DNA from: JBFGCT01 sp041581055
Lineage (GTDB): Bacteria > Actinomycetota > Acidimicrobiia > Acidimicrobiales > Ilumatobacteraceae
Direction of reading: 5' to 3'
Length of the DNA stretch: 50,177 nt
Assembly: GCA_041581055.1 (NCBI GenBank)
Contig: JBFGCT010000005.1
Location: 1-50,177, forward strand
In this document: positions 9,351-18,075 of the stretch, piece by piece
Layout of the letters: every line of letters begins with the position of its first letter
How positions within the stretch are numbered: position 1 is the first letter of the stretch
Translations under genes and position numbers: made by a program
Notes under the pieces: generated by a model
Told to the model about the DNA's origin: nothing
What the model saw: the letters and a program-made list of their open reading frames with translations, nothing else
Database searches by the model: none

Positions 9351-10125
9351 CTACGCCGCGTCGTATTGCGCGTCGGCGGCGAGCTCGAGCAGGGCCTCGC
9401 TCACGGCGACGATCGCCGGGCGCTCGGCGCTGGCCTGGCGATAGGCGAGCTGGATCGATCGGGAGAGCGGGGCGGCGAGGTTGAGCACCCGCACGCCGGC
9501 CGGTGGCCGCGCCAGGCCGAGATCGGGCACGAGCGAGACGCCCTGCCCGGCGGCGACGAGCTGCAGTGAGGTCGGGTAATCGTCGAGCTGGTGGACGATG
9601 TCCGGTTCGAACCCGGCGTCCCGGCAGGCGGTCACGATGCAGCGCCCGCAGCTCAGGTTCGGCGCGGACGCGATGAAGGGGCGGCCGGCGAGTTCGGACA
9701 GTTCGATCGTCGGGCCGGCGAGCGGATCGCCGGCGGGGACGACCGCGTGGAACCGGTCGTCGAGGATCGTGACCCGGACGATGTCGTCGCGCTGGGGCGC
9801 CGGCGCGTGCGGGTAGTCGATGGCGAACGCGAGGTCGATCTCGCCCATCGCCAACGACTCGATGGCGAGATCGGGGTCGAGTTGCCTGGTGCGCAATTGG
9901 AGATCCGGGTACTCGACGGCGAAGCGGGCGAGCAGCGGCGCCAGCAACGTCGCCGCCACCGACTCGTAGACCGTCATCTCGATCTGGCCGATCACCTCGC
10001 CGTTGACCCCCCAACTGCTGGGAGACCGCCGACGGCGTGTACCCGAGCGAGCTGGCGGCGGCGGCGATGGTGGTGCGGAAGGCGACCTCGCGCAGCATCC
10101 GCAGCTGTTGCAGCGTCACGTCCAT
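9351..10125 (-). pseudogene. LysR-type regulator broken by an internal deletion and frame change
   Basis: The frame starting at ATG 10125 encodes a clear LysR winged-helix N-terminus: MDVTLQQLRMLREVAF, then AAAASSLGYTPSAVSQQL. At about 10010 the homology stops. The substrate-binding domain resumes at once in another frame as NGEVIGQIEMTVYESVAATL and runs intact to the stop at 9351. About 45-50 residues expected between them (rest of the wing and the linker helix) are missing, and the junction sits next to a run of six C (10007-10012). Either the gene is a pseudogene or the deletion is an assembly error. The isolated effector-domain frame (from ATG 9995) could still be translated. It was probably the regulator of a neighbouring promoter. 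Confidence 0.75.
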
Positions 10126-10248
10126 CGGCGGGTCCTCTCATCCGCCACTTCCGGAGCGGCCGCTGCGTCGCGCGGCCGGGTTCGACCGGCGCGGTCGAGA
10201 TCCCCACGCCGGCCCGGGGCGCCGCCTGATCCCCATCGAGAGGACGCC

Positions 10249-10512
10249 ATGCACCATCAGCTCGACTTCCCGACCGCCCTGAGCGAGCACTACCGCCGCG
10301 CCGCCGACGGTGAACGCCGCGCCCGCCTGCTCCCCACGGCGACGCGCCGGCCGCCGCGGCGGCTCGACCGTGCCCGGTTCCGCCGCCCCGCCGACGTCGC
10401 TCCGGCCGCTCGCCCCCCGGCGGCCGGAGCACGTCAGCGGAGGTGGACCAACTCGGTGACGTCGTCGGGCGGCAGCGTCGGCTCGGCGACCGCGGTGACC
10501 TGCAGCTCGTGA
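10249..10512 (+). CDS. Small basic protein, hypothetical
   Basis: An 87-codon frame beginning MHHQLDFPTALSEHYRRAAD, with a good ribosome site GAGAGGA 5 nt before ATG 10249. The first 30 residues resemble the short helical proteins with an early His and an Arg-rich tail that are scattered through actinobacterial genomes. The remainder is Arg/Pro/Ala-rich and low in complexity. It runs 79 bp into the convergent transglutaminase gene, which weakens the case for the last third. It is divergent from the broken LysR gene and could be its former target. I do not recognise a function. Confidence 0.4.
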   Translation: MHHQLDFPTALSEHYRRAADGERRARLLPTATRRPPRRLDRARFRRPADVAPAARPPAAGARQRRWTNSVTSSGGSVGSATAVTCSS

Positions 10513-11246
10513 AGCACGACGGCCCCGCTGACGTTGGTCAGGAACGCGGTGTCGGCGGCGTCGGCGCCGGTCGCGATCCGCACCAACGACGCGCGCGGCG
10601 CCAGACAGGTCGGGTCGACGACCCACCACTGCTGATCGACGCAGGCCTCGGCCACGGCGTGGAAGTCCATCGGTTCCAGCCCCGGGGCGTACACCGAGGC
10701 GACGCGGGCGGGGAGCCCGTTCGCCCGCAGCAGCGCCACCGTCAGGTGGGCGAAGTCACGACACACGCCCGACCGGCCGAGCAGCGTGCTGATCGCCCCG
10801 TCGATCGGGCGCGAGGAGCCGGGCACGTAGGCGATGTTCAGCCCCACCCAGCTCGAGATCGCGGCGAGCAGATCGACGCCCGTGAGGCCGGCGAACTCGC
10901 TGCGCGCCAGCGGCCCGAGTTGATCGCTCTCGCAGTACCGGCTCGGGCGGATGTACTGATACCACTCCTCATCGCCTACCGGGCTCGGTGGCGCCAGGCC
11001 GGCGACCGACGCCTCGTAGTCGATCGTCAGATGACCGGCGGCGACCCCGCGTAGCTGGTGCAACCGCCCGCCGTGCGGCGCCCCGATCGGCATGGCGTCG
11101 ATCGGCGCGCCGTCGTGGTGGACGGTCAACGACTCGCGCGACCGAGCCACGCCGTCGGCGACGGCGATCGCCAGGACGATGTCGGCGTCGGCGATGACCT
11201 CCAACTCCAGATGGGCCGAGACGTTGCGCTCGTCGGGACGTTCCAT
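10434..11246 (-). CDS. Transglutaminase-like domain protein
   Basis: A 270-residue protein starting MERPDERNVSAHLELEV. The N-terminal half is the beta-rich domain often found in front of bacterial transglutaminase-like cores. The core shows the triad: Cys in GRSGVCRDFAHL, His in PMDFHAVAEAC, and Asp in WWVVDPTC. Families with this arrangement act as cysteine proteases, amidases or crosslinking enzymes; the substrate is unknown. No signal peptide is seen, so it is probably cytoplasmic. The frame is open upstream to 11600 but only as antisense of the copper ATPase. The starts of the two divergent genes are 83 bp apart. Confidence 0.82.
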   Translation of the reverse strand: MERPDERNVSAHLELEVIADADIVLAIAVADGVARSRESLTVHHDGAPIDAMPIGAPHGGRLHQLRGVAAGHLTIDYEASVAGLAPPSPVGDEEWYQYIRPSRYCESDQLGPLARSEFAGLTGVDLLAAISSWVGLNIAYVPGSSRPIDGAISTLLGRSGVCRDFAHLTVALLRANGLPARVASVYAPGLEPMDFHAVAEACVDQQWWVVDPTCLAPRASLVRIATGADAADTAFLTNVSGAVVLHELQVTAVAEPTLPPDDVTELVHLR

Positions 11247-11291
11247 CGTCACAGCATGCCGACCGACGGGGCCAACCGCTGAACTTGCCGC

Positions 11292-11323
11292 TTGACCCTC
11301 CATCCGGCTGGAAGGTGTATGAC
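11292..11323 (+). promoter_or_regulatory. CueR/MerR-type copper promoter
   Basis: TTGACC (-35, 11292-11297) and TATGAC (-10, 11318-11323) are separated by 20 bp, the overlong spacer typical of MerR-family activation. The spacer carries the dyad ACCCTCC (11295-11301) and GGAAGGT (11310-11316), which closely resembles the CueR site of enterobacterial copA promoters. The hexamer ends 6 nt before the ATPase start codon, so the transcript is probably leaderless. No MerR-family gene is present in the window. Confidence 0.75.
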
Positions 11324-11329
11324 TGGGGG

Positions 11330-13435
11330 ATGAGCGAGATCCGCACCGAACACGACATCGCTGAAGCGCCCGACCGGGGTCGGCCCCAGGGCGCGATCGC
11401 CACGCACGGCGGGCACGACGAGCACGGCGGGCACGGCCAGCACGGCGGGCACGACAAGCACGCCGGCCACGATCCGGAGATGTTCCGCCGGCTGTTCTGG
11501 TGGAACCTGCTCCTCGCCGTCCCGGTGATCGTCTTCTCCGGGATGGTCCAGGACTGGTTCGGCTACTCGATCGACGTCGCCGGGGCCGATTGGGTGCCAC
11601 CGCTGCTGGGCACGGTGATCTTCCTGTGGGGTGGCAGGCCGTTCCTCGCCGGCGGTGTCGCCGAGGTCCGGGACCGGCAGCCCGGGATGATGCTCCTGAT
11701 CGCGACGGCGATCTCGGTGGCGTACGCGTCGTCGCTGGCCAGCTCGCTCGGGTGGGGCGATCTCGAGTTCTGGTGGGAGCTGGCGGCGTTGATCGTGATC
11801 ATGCTCCTCGGCCACTGGCAGGAGATGAAGGCGATCGGGCAGGCTCGTGGCGCCCTCGCCGCGCTGGCCGAGCTGCTGCCCGACCGCGCCGAGCGGATCG
11901 AGGACGGCGAGCCGGTCGACGTGGCGATCGCCGACCTCGCGCCGGGCGACGTCGTACTCGTGCGACCGGGCGGCCGCGTGCCGGCCGACGGTGAGATCGT
12001 CGACGGGTCGGCGGCGTTGGACGAGTCGATGATCACCGGGGAGTCCCGCCCGGTCGATCGCGCGGTCGGCGATCGCGTGGTGGCGGGTACGGTCTCGTCC
12101 GATCGGGCGATCCGGGTCCGGGTCGACGCCATCGGCGACGATACGGCGTTGGCCGGGATCCAGCGGATGGTGGCGGCCGCGCAGCGTTCCCGGTCGCGCA
12201 CCCAGGTGCTCGCCGATCGTGCGGCGGCCGCCCTGTTCTACGTGGCGAGCGGCGCGGCAGTCGTCACGATGGTCGCCTGGGCCCTGGTCGGCGACGCGGC
12301 CAACGGGGTGATCCGGACCGTGACCGTGCTCGTGATCGCCTGCCCGCACGCGCTCGGCCTGGCGATCCCATTGGTGATCTCGATCACGACGGCGACCGCG
12401 GCGCGGGCGGGCATCCTGGTGAAGGACCGCCTGGCGCTCGAGCGGATGCGCACCGTCGACGTCGTGCTCTTCGACAAGACGGGAACCCTGACCAGGGGCA
12501 ACCACGCCGTCGTCGACCGCGCCGTCGTCGCCGGCTGGGACGTCGACGAGATGGTGCGGATCGCCGCCGCCGCCGAGGCCGACAGCGAGCATCCGATCGC
12601 ACGGGCGATCGTGGCGCTCGGCGAGGAGGTCGGTGGCGTGCCGCCGGCGGCCGACTTCGACGCGCTGACCGGGCGCGGGATCACCGCGCTGGTCGACGGC
12701 CACCAGGTCGCGGTCGGCGGTCCGGCGATGCTCGACCACATCGGCCTGGCCGAGCCCGGCGAGTTGCGGGCGACGATCGCCCGGTGGCGCGACCAGGGCG
12801 GTGCGGTGCTGCACGTGATCCGCGACGACGAGGTGATCGGCGCGCTGACCGTCGCCGACGAGATCCGGCCCGAGTCGCGGGCGGCCGTCGACTCGCTGCA
12901 CGCACGGGGCAAGAAGGTGATGCTGATCACCGGTGACGCCCGTCAGGTCGCTGACGCGGTGGCGTCGGAGCTCGAGATCGACGAGGTGCTCGCCGAGGTG
13001 CTGCCGAAGGACAAGGACTCCAAGGTCGCCGAGCTCCAGGGCCGCGGTCTCAAGGTCGCCATGATCGGCGACGGGGTCAACGACGCGCCGGCGCTGGCGC
13101 GGGCCGACGTCGGGATCGCGATCGGCGCCGGCACGGACGTCGCGATCGAGTCGGCCGGCGTCGTGCTCGCGTCGAGCGACCCGCGGGCGGTGACCGGGGT
13201 GATCGACCTCTCGCGGGCGAGCTACCGCAAGATGGTCCAGAACCTCGTGTGGGCCACGGCGTACAACGTGCTCTCGATCCCGGTCGCCGCCGGCGCCTTC
13301 GCCTGGGCCGGGCTGAACCTGCCGCCGGCGGCCGCCGCCGTGGCGATGAGCGCCTCGACGATCATCGTCGCCGGCAACGCGCAGCTGCTGCGCCGGATGG
13401 ACCTGCGACCGGACGGCGCCGCCCTGTCCTCGTGA
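11330..13435 (+). CDS. copB: CPH-type heavy-metal P-type ATPase (copper exporter, CopB class)
   Basis: A 701-residue P1B ATPase. The N-terminus is a His/Gly/Asp-rich tail (HGGHDEHGGHGQHGGHDKHA) in place of a CxxC metal-binding domain. Visible motifs are ITGES (actuator), CPHALGLAIP in the metal-transporting helix near residue 340, the phosphorylated Asp in DKTGTLT near 381, SEHPIARAI, and GDGVNDAPAL. The CPH rather than CPC signature together with the His-rich tail places it in the P1B-3/CopB group, which exports copper (and sometimes silver). ATG 11330 is preferred over the TTG at 11285, since that would lie upstream of the promoter described above. The metal specificity and CueR-type regulation support each other. 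Confidence 0.9.
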   Translation: MSEIRTEHDIAEAPDRGRPQGAIATHGGHDEHGGHGQHGGHDKHAGHDPEMFRRLFWWNLLLAVPVIVFSGMVQDWFGYSIDVAGADWVPPLLGTVIFLWGGRPFLAGGVAEVRDRQPGMMLLIATAISVAYASSLASSLGWGDLEFWWELAALIVIMLLGHWQEMKAIGQARGALAALAELLPDRAERIEDGEPVDVAIADLAPGDVVLVRPGGRVPADGEIVDGSAALDESMITGESRPVDRAVGDRVVAGTVSSDRAIRVRVDAIGDDTALAGIQRMVAAAQRSRSRTQVLADRAAAALFYVASGAAVVTMVAWALVGDAANGVIRTVTVLVIACPHALGLAIPLVISITTATAARAGILVKDRLALERMRTVDVVLFDKTGTLTRGNHAVVDRAVVAGWDVDEMVRIAAAAEADSEHPIARAIVALGEEVGGVPPAADFDALTGRGITALVDGHQVAVGGPAMLDHIGLAEPGELRATIARWRDQGGAVLHVIRDDEVIGALTVADEIRPESRAAVDSLHARGKKVMLITGDARQVADAVASELEIDEVLAEVLPKDKDSKVAELQGRGLKVAMIGDGVNDAPALARADVGIAIGAGTDVAIESAGVVLASSDPRAVTGVIDLSRASYRKMVQNLVWATAYNVLSIPVAAGAFAWAGLNLPPAAAAVAMSASTIIVAGNAQLLRRMDLRPDGAALSS

Positions 13436-13460
13436 CGGCGCGGGCGTGTGTCGCGTCGGC

Positions 13461-14615
13461 TCAGCGCTCGGCGGCCGCCGTCGCCGCGGCGAGGACGTCC
13501 TTGGCCGACCGGCCGAGCCGTTCCGCCGCGGCGACGACGTCCTCCCACTCGACGCTGCGGTTGACGACCTCCCCGTCGTAGGAGGCGACCTTGACCCGAA
13601 TCGTCTCGCCGTCGACGGTCACGGTCGACTCGGCGCGGGCGAGCGTGTGGCGGGCGACGGCGTGCTCGCGCACGCCGATCGTGCTGGTCTGGGCGAAGAC
13701 GACCGCCCGGATCGTGGCGGCGTCGGCGGGCGCGCACAGCACGCTGAAGGTGTGGGCCGGCCGCCCCTTCTTCATCGAGATCGGCGTGACCCACGCGTCG
13801 TGCGCGCCCGCGTCGAGCGCCCGGGCGATCGCCGTCGGCCAGATGCGCGGGTCGAGGTCGTCGATGTTGGCGTCGATCTGCACCGCCGGTTCGGTCCCGG
13901 TCGTCGCCGCCCGGTCGCCGGTGACGAGGCGGAGGACGTTGGCCAACTCGTCGGGGTCCTTCGACCCGGCGCCGACGCCGACGCCGGCGATCGTCATCGG
14001 CGGCATCGGCCCCCACGCCGTCACCAGCGTGGCGAGGAGCGCGGCGCCGGTCGGCGTGGCGCTCTCGAACGGCGCCGGCCCCGATCGGACCGGTCCCACG
14101 CCCGAGAGCAGCTCGAGGACGGCGGGCGCCGGCACCGGCAGCGGGCCGTGGGCGCCGCGGGTCTGGCCGTTGCCGAGGCTGAGCGTCGAGCAGTGCAGCT
14201 CGCTGAGCCCGAGGTGGGCGAACCCGGCGCACGCCGCGACGACGTCGGCGATCGAGTCCAGCGCGCCGACCTCGTGGAAGTGCACCTCGTCGATCGGCGT
14301 CCGATGCACCGTCGCCTCGGCCGCGGCGAGCCGTTCGAACACGGCGGTGGCCGAGTCCCTGACCGGGGGCGCCAGGCCCGAGAGCAACGCCAGCACGTCG
14401 GGGAGGCGGCGCGCCACGGCGGTCTCGGGCACGTCGACGTGGATCTTGGTCGCCCCGAGCCCGGCCCGGATGACCTGCTCGGCGCGCAGCGCGATGTCCA
14501 GGTCGAGCGGCTCGACGCTCGCCCGCAACACGCCGAGCGGCACGCCGGCCCCGACGAGCGCGCCGAGGAGCATGTCGCCGCTGACCCCCGCCCCGCCGTC
14601 GATCCACCCGATCAT
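13461..14615 (-). CDS. larC: LarC, nickel insertion (pyridinium bis-thiocarboxylate mononucleotide nickel chelatase)
   Basis: A 384-residue protein starting MIGWIDGGAGVSGDMLLGAL, the hallmark LarC N-terminus. Also typical are EVHFHEVGALDSIADVV, ATPTGAALLATL, the C-terminal QIDANIDDLDPRIWP, and ISMKKGRPAHTFSVLC. LarC inserts nickel into the pincer cofactor at the last step of its synthesis, using CTP. In some bacteria larC is split by a programmed frameshift; here it is one continuous frame. Its ATG overlaps the larB stop (ATGA), so translation is probably coupled. Confidence 0.93.
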   Translation of the reverse strand: MIGWIDGGAGVSGDMLLGALVGAGVPLGVLRASVEPLDLDIALRAEQVIRAGLGATKIHVDVPETAVARRLPDVLALLSGLAPPVRDSATAVFERLAAAEATVHRTPIDEVHFHEVGALDSIADVVAACAGFAHLGLSELHCSTLSLGNGQTRGAHGPLPVPAPAVLELLSGVGPVRSGPAPFESATPTGAALLATLVTAWGPMPPMTIAGVGVGAGSKDPDELANVLRLVTGDRAATTGTEPAVQIDANIDDLDPRIWPTAIARALDAGAHDAWVTPISMKKGRPAHTFSVLCAPADAATIRAVVFAQTSTIGVREHAVARHTLARAESTVTVDGETIRVKVASYDGEVVNRSVEWEDVVAAAERLGRSAKDVLAAATAAAER

Positions 14616-15265
14616 GGGTTGCGCCCGAGCAGCCCGAGCATGCGCACGGCGGCGCACGCCGCTCCGAAGCCGTTGTCGATGTTGACGACGGTCACCCCTT
14701 GCGCGCAGCTCGCCAGCGCGCTGTTCAGCGCCGTCGACCCACCGGTGGCGACGCCGTAGCCGACCGATGTGGGAACCGCGACGATCGGCGCATCGACCAG
14801 CCCGCCGAGCACCGAGACCAGCGCGGCGTCGTGCCCGGCGACGGCGATGACGATGTCGGCGGCGCGGATGTCGCCGAGGCGCGCCTCGAGCCGCCAGAGT
14901 CCGGCGACGCCCACGTCGACGATCACGTCGCGCGCCACGCCGCTGAAGTCGAGCGTTCGGGCTGCTTCGGCGGCGACGCCGTGGTCGGAGGTTCCGGCGG
15001 CGACGACCGACACGTGGCCCGCCCGGCGCGGCCGGGTGCCGTGGAGGGTCGCCGTGCGCGAGGCCTCGTCGTAGTCGAGGTGGCCGGCGAGGTCGTCGGG
15101 CAGATCGTCGAGCTGGTCCGGCGTGAGGCGGGTGAAGAGCACGGGGGCGCCGGCGCCCTGGAGCTCGGCGACGATCGCCCGCAGCTGCGCCGGCGTCTTC
15201 GACGAGCAGAGCACCGCCTCCGGCATCCCGATCCGGGCGAGGCGATCGTGGTCGTGTTGGTGCAT
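14612..15265 (-). CDS. larB: LarB, nicotinic acid adenine dinucleotide carboxylase/hydrolase
   Basis: A 217-residue protein with a PurE-like C-terminal domain: VSVVAAGTSDHGVAAEA, DVGVAGLWRL, VIAVAGHDAALVSVLGGLV, and VPTSVGYGVATGGSTALNS. LarB carboxylates the pyridinium ring of NaAD and cleaves the phosphoanhydride, starting synthesis of the nickel-pincer cofactor. Length and motif order fit the family. It lies 7 bp after larE and overlaps larC, giving the order larE-larB-larC. Confidence 0.93.
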   Translation of the reverse strand: MHQHDHDRLARIGMPEAVLCSSKTPAQLRAIVAELQGAGAPVLFTRLTPDQLDDLPDDLAGHLDYDEASRTATLHGTRPRRAGHVSVVAAGTSDHGVAAEAARTLDFSGVARDVIVDVGVAGLWRLEARLGDIRAADIVIAVAGHDAALVSVLGGLVDAPIVAVPTSVGYGVATGGSTALNSALASCAQGVTVVNIDNGFGAACAAVRMLGLLGRNP

Positions 15266-15272
15266 CGGCGCC

Positions 15273-16112
15273 TCAGCGGACGATCGCGCGGCCTGGGCGG
15301 TAGCCGTCGTGGTCGAGTTCGGTTGACACCAGGCTCGGCTCGATCGCCGACATCGTCGAGAGGACGGCCTGCTGATGCTCGGCGGTCACCAGGTGGCGCT
15401 CGTCGTCGGGCACCTCGATGAGGACGTCGTTGCCCCGCACCCGACAGCGCACGACCGCCAGCCCGAGCCGGTCGCGCAGCAGGGCCTCACCGGCCTCGAT
15501 CGCGCCGAGCCGCGCCGCGGTCACCCGCGTGCCGGTGTAGAGCCGGCTGGCAAGACACGGCGACGCCGCCAGATCGGCGACGCCGAGACCGAGGAGGCGG
15601 GCGATGGCGCGGATCTCCGACTTGCCGATGGCGGCCTCGAGGTACGGGTGGCGGACGCCCCGTTCGCCCGCCGCGTCGAGGCCGGGGCGGTACTCGCCGA
15701 GGTCGTCGGTGTTGGCGCCGCTGAGGATCGTCGCCGCCTCGTCGAGCCCGTCGTGGCCCCGAAGGTCGCCGACGGCGTCGTACAGGTTGCTCTTGCAGAA
15801 GTAGCAGCGATCGGTGGGGTTGCTCAGGTAGCGCTCGTCGTCGAACTCCCGGGAGCGCACGATCTGGAGGTTCCAGCCGTGCTCGGCGGCGAGCGCCCGA
15901 ACCCGCGCGGTCCCGTCGCCGGGCACCGCCGGGGTGACGGTGTGCGCGACGACGGTCGCCGTCGGGCCGGCGCGGTGGGCGACCGTCGCGAGGAGCACGG
16001 AGTCGACGCCGCCGCTGCAGGCGACGACGCGGGTCGGGGTCTGCGCCAGTTGGGCCTCCAGCCGGCGCAGCGCGGCTGCGGCGTCGGGCCGAGTCGAGAG
16101 CGAGACGTTCAC
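15273..16112 (-). CDS. larE: LarE, ATP-dependent sulfur transferase for nickel-pincer cofactor
   Basis: A 279-residue PP-loop enzyme. The ATP-binding SGGVDS is near residue 34, and the family motif DRCYFCKSNLY follows near 100, then GANTDDLGEYRPG and SPCLASRLYTGTRVT. LarE activates the cofactor intermediate by adenylation and transfers sulfur to it. Some LarE proteins sacrifice their own cysteine and others use a [4Fe-4S] cluster. Cys is present at SPCLASR and in DRCYFC, but I cannot assign the subtype from this alone. The start is GTG 16112, 34 bp after the phosphoesterase stop, so larEBC may be the tail of a longer transcript. No larA (lactate racemase) is in the window. Confidence 0.92.
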   Translation of the reverse strand: MNVSLSTRPDAAAALRRLEAQLAQTPTRVVACSGGVDSVLLATVAHRAGPTATVVAHTVTPAVPGDGTARVRALAAEHGWNLQIVRSREFDDERYLSNPTDRCYFCKSNLYDAVGDLRGHDGLDEAATILSGANTDDLGEYRPGLDAAGERGVRHPYLEAAIGKSEIRAIARLLGLGVADLAASPCLASRLYTGTRVTAARLGAIEAGEALLRDRLGLAVVRCRVRGNDVLIEVPDDERHLVTAEHQQAVLSTMSAIEPSLVSTELDHDGYRPGRAIVR

Positions 16113-16146
16113 GGGACGTATTGTCGCTCGCGCCGCCGCCGGTTCC

Positions 16147-18075
16147 TCAACCCGCGTCGAGTTCTCGTTCGGCCCGCGCGCGGGCCGCGAACCGCGACAT
16201 CGGCGCGCCGAGCCGCGGGGACGACGTGAACGCCGCGGCCGCGACGGCCTGGTCCGAATCGTCCGCCGCCGCTGGCTTGAGCTCGCGGTCCAGCTTCCAT
16301 TCGAGCGTCCGCAGCTGCCGGGCGAACTCGCCGTCGGACGCCGGTGCGGCCGTCGGCGCCTCGGCTGACGTGTCGGCGGGCGCGAACGCGGGAGCCGCTT
16401 GGCGAACGTGGGCGCTGAGGTCGGGCAGGTCGGCGCGCGGACTCGACCGTTCGGCGACCAGGTCGGCGAACGGGGCGGCGGCGGCGTCGCGGGCCCCGAG
16501 TTCGCCGATGCCCCACAGCTCGCGGAGGGTGGCGATCACGCTCGTGTGGTCCGACTCGACCGTGTGCGACCGGGCGTCGATCCACGGCGAGACGATGACC
16601 GTCGGGACGCGGACGCCCAGGCGGGCGAAATCGAAGCCCGACCGCTCCCACGAGGCGAACCAGGCGATGAGCCGCCTCGACCAGTGCGGCCGGGGGCTCC
16701 TCAGGGGCTCCGGGTCGACGGTGCTCGGCGGGGGCACGTGGTCGAACAGGCCCCCGTGCTCGTCGTAGGTGATCAACAGGACCGTCTTCTCGAAGAGCGC
16801 GGGTTGATTGCGCAGCGCCTCGTAGATCGTCGCGATCAACCGCTCGGCGCGGCCGAAGTCGCTGTCCTCGTAGCGAACCGTCTCGTCGGGGCCCGGGCAG
16901 TTGTTGCCCGGGTGCTGGCTGTTGGTGGCGAGCCCGTCGTGGTTCGGCTCGATGAAGGTGTAGGTCGGAAGGTCGCCGTCGCGCACGTGGTCGAGGAAGC
17001 CGGGGTCCACACCGTGACCGTGGAACGTGAACCAGTTCTTCGCCCGCGAGCCGGCCCAGAGCTTGCTGAAGGCGGCGACCTGCGGCACGCCGTCGTCGAA
17101 GTAGACCCGCCATGTCTTCCCGGCCCGCTCGAGCGACTCGAACACGGTCTCGTCGTCCTCGTAGAGGCCGAGCTCGATGTCGACGGTTCCGTCGGACGTG
17201 CCGGCGTGCAGGAAGTTGCGGTTGGACCATGTGGACCCGGGGACCGACGAGAACCACGCGGTGCAGTTGGCGAACTCCCTGGCGAGCGTCGACAGCACCG
17301 GGATGTCGCCGGCGCTCATGCAGCGCAAGACGGCGTGCGCCGCCGCGTCGGCCTCCGCGCCGTCTCGCACGGCCCGCCGCCGCCTCCGATCCCTCCAGGC
17401 CGCGACGACGATCACGGCGGCGGCGACGACCAGCAGGCCGGCGGCCCATGCGACGGCGAGGGTCGGTTGCCCCGCCGGGATGCCCGGCACGACGTACACC
17501 ACGACGAGGTACGCCAGCACCGCGCGGAACGCCTTGGTTCCGACCCACGCCCGCCATCTCGGGCCGGCGAGCCGGGCGGCGAGGTCGAGCAGCCGATCGC
17601 GGCCGAGCCAGACGCAGGTCAGCGCCAGGGCGAGGAGCGCGAGCCAGAGCACGGGGCTGATCGTCGTCAGCGCCAGCGCGGCCATCGCCGGCGGCACGAC
17701 CAAGATGACGGCGGCGAGGAAGAACCGGAGCCAGTGTTTGACGGCCTCGTCGGGCGGTTCGACGAGCTCCTTGCGTTGCGCCGCGGCGAAGCCGTTCATC
17801 CGCCCCTCGTTGATCTGCTCGCGGATCCGCTTGAACGAGTGCGGCGGGTCGATCGCCATGCGGAAGCCGGCGCCGTCGGACGGGTACGCGATCTCGGCGT
17901 CCGGGTCGTCGAGGTCGAGCGGATTGGGAAAATCGGCCGGATCGAGCGGCGGCGAGTCGGGACCGAGGTCGAGGAAGCCGAACATGTGGTCGTACGACCG
18001 GTTCTCCAGCATCAGCACGACGAGGTGCTCGATGCGCTCGGTGGCCACCGTGTGGGCGTCGCCCGGCGCCGGCAT
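16147..18075 (-). CDS. Phosphoesterase (phospholipase C/acid phosphatase-like) with an internal membrane block
   Basis: A 642-residue protein. IEHLVVLMLENRSYDHMFGF at about 18-37 is the metal-binding N-terminus of the bacterial phosphoesterase/PLC family. The domain resumes near residue 245 with VLSTLAREFANCTAWFSSVPG, TWSNRNFLHAGTS, NWFTFHG, and TYDEHGGLFDHVPPP near 435, followed by VIVSPWIDARSH. Between the two parts, residues 113-228 form a basic hydrophobic block with about four transmembrane helices (e.g. FFLAAVILVVPPAMAALAL, AVLAYLVVVYVVPGIP). The family is normally soluble or secreted with no such insert. It would anchor the enzyme in the membrane. The start codon shares its A with the stop of the upstream PhoD gene (TGATG), implying coupling. 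Confidence 0.85.
   Translation of the reverse strand: MPAPGDAHTVATERIEHLVVLMLENRSYDHMFGFLDLGPDSPPLDPADFPNPLDLDDPDAEIAYPSDGAGFRMAIDPPHSFKRIREQINEGRMNGFAAAQRKELVEPPDEAVKHWLRFFLAAVILVVPPAMAALALTTISPVLWLALLALALTCVWLGRDRLLDLAARLAGPRWRAWVGTKAFRAVLAYLVVVYVVPGIPAGQPTLAVAWAAGLLVVAAAVIVVAAWRDRRRRRAVRDGAEADAAAHAVLRCMSAGDIPVLSTLAREFANCTAWFSSVPGSTWSNRNFLHAGTSDGTVDIELGLYEDDETVFESLERAGKTWRVYFDDGVPQVAAFSKLWAGSRAKNWFTFHGHGVDPGFLDHVRDGDLPTYTFIEPNHDGLATNSQHPGNNCPGPDETVRYEDSDFGRAERLIATIYEALRNQPALFEKTVLLITYDEHGGLFDHVPPPSTVDPEPLRSPRPHWSRRLIAWFASWERSGFDFARLGVRVPTVIVSPWIDARSHTVESDHTSVIATLRELWGIGELGARDAAAAPFADLVAERSSPRADLPDLSAHVRQAAPAFAPADTSAEAPTAAPASDGEFARQLRTLEWKLDRELKPAAADDSDQAVAAAAFTSSPRLGAPMSRFAARARAERELDAG

Noticed and set aside
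6196..10125. A 1309-codon minus-strand frame joining the LysR start to the aldehyde dehydrogenase
   Set aside because: The middle is antisense to the MscS and DUF6328 genes and has no protein character. The two ends belong to separate genes that share a frame by chance.
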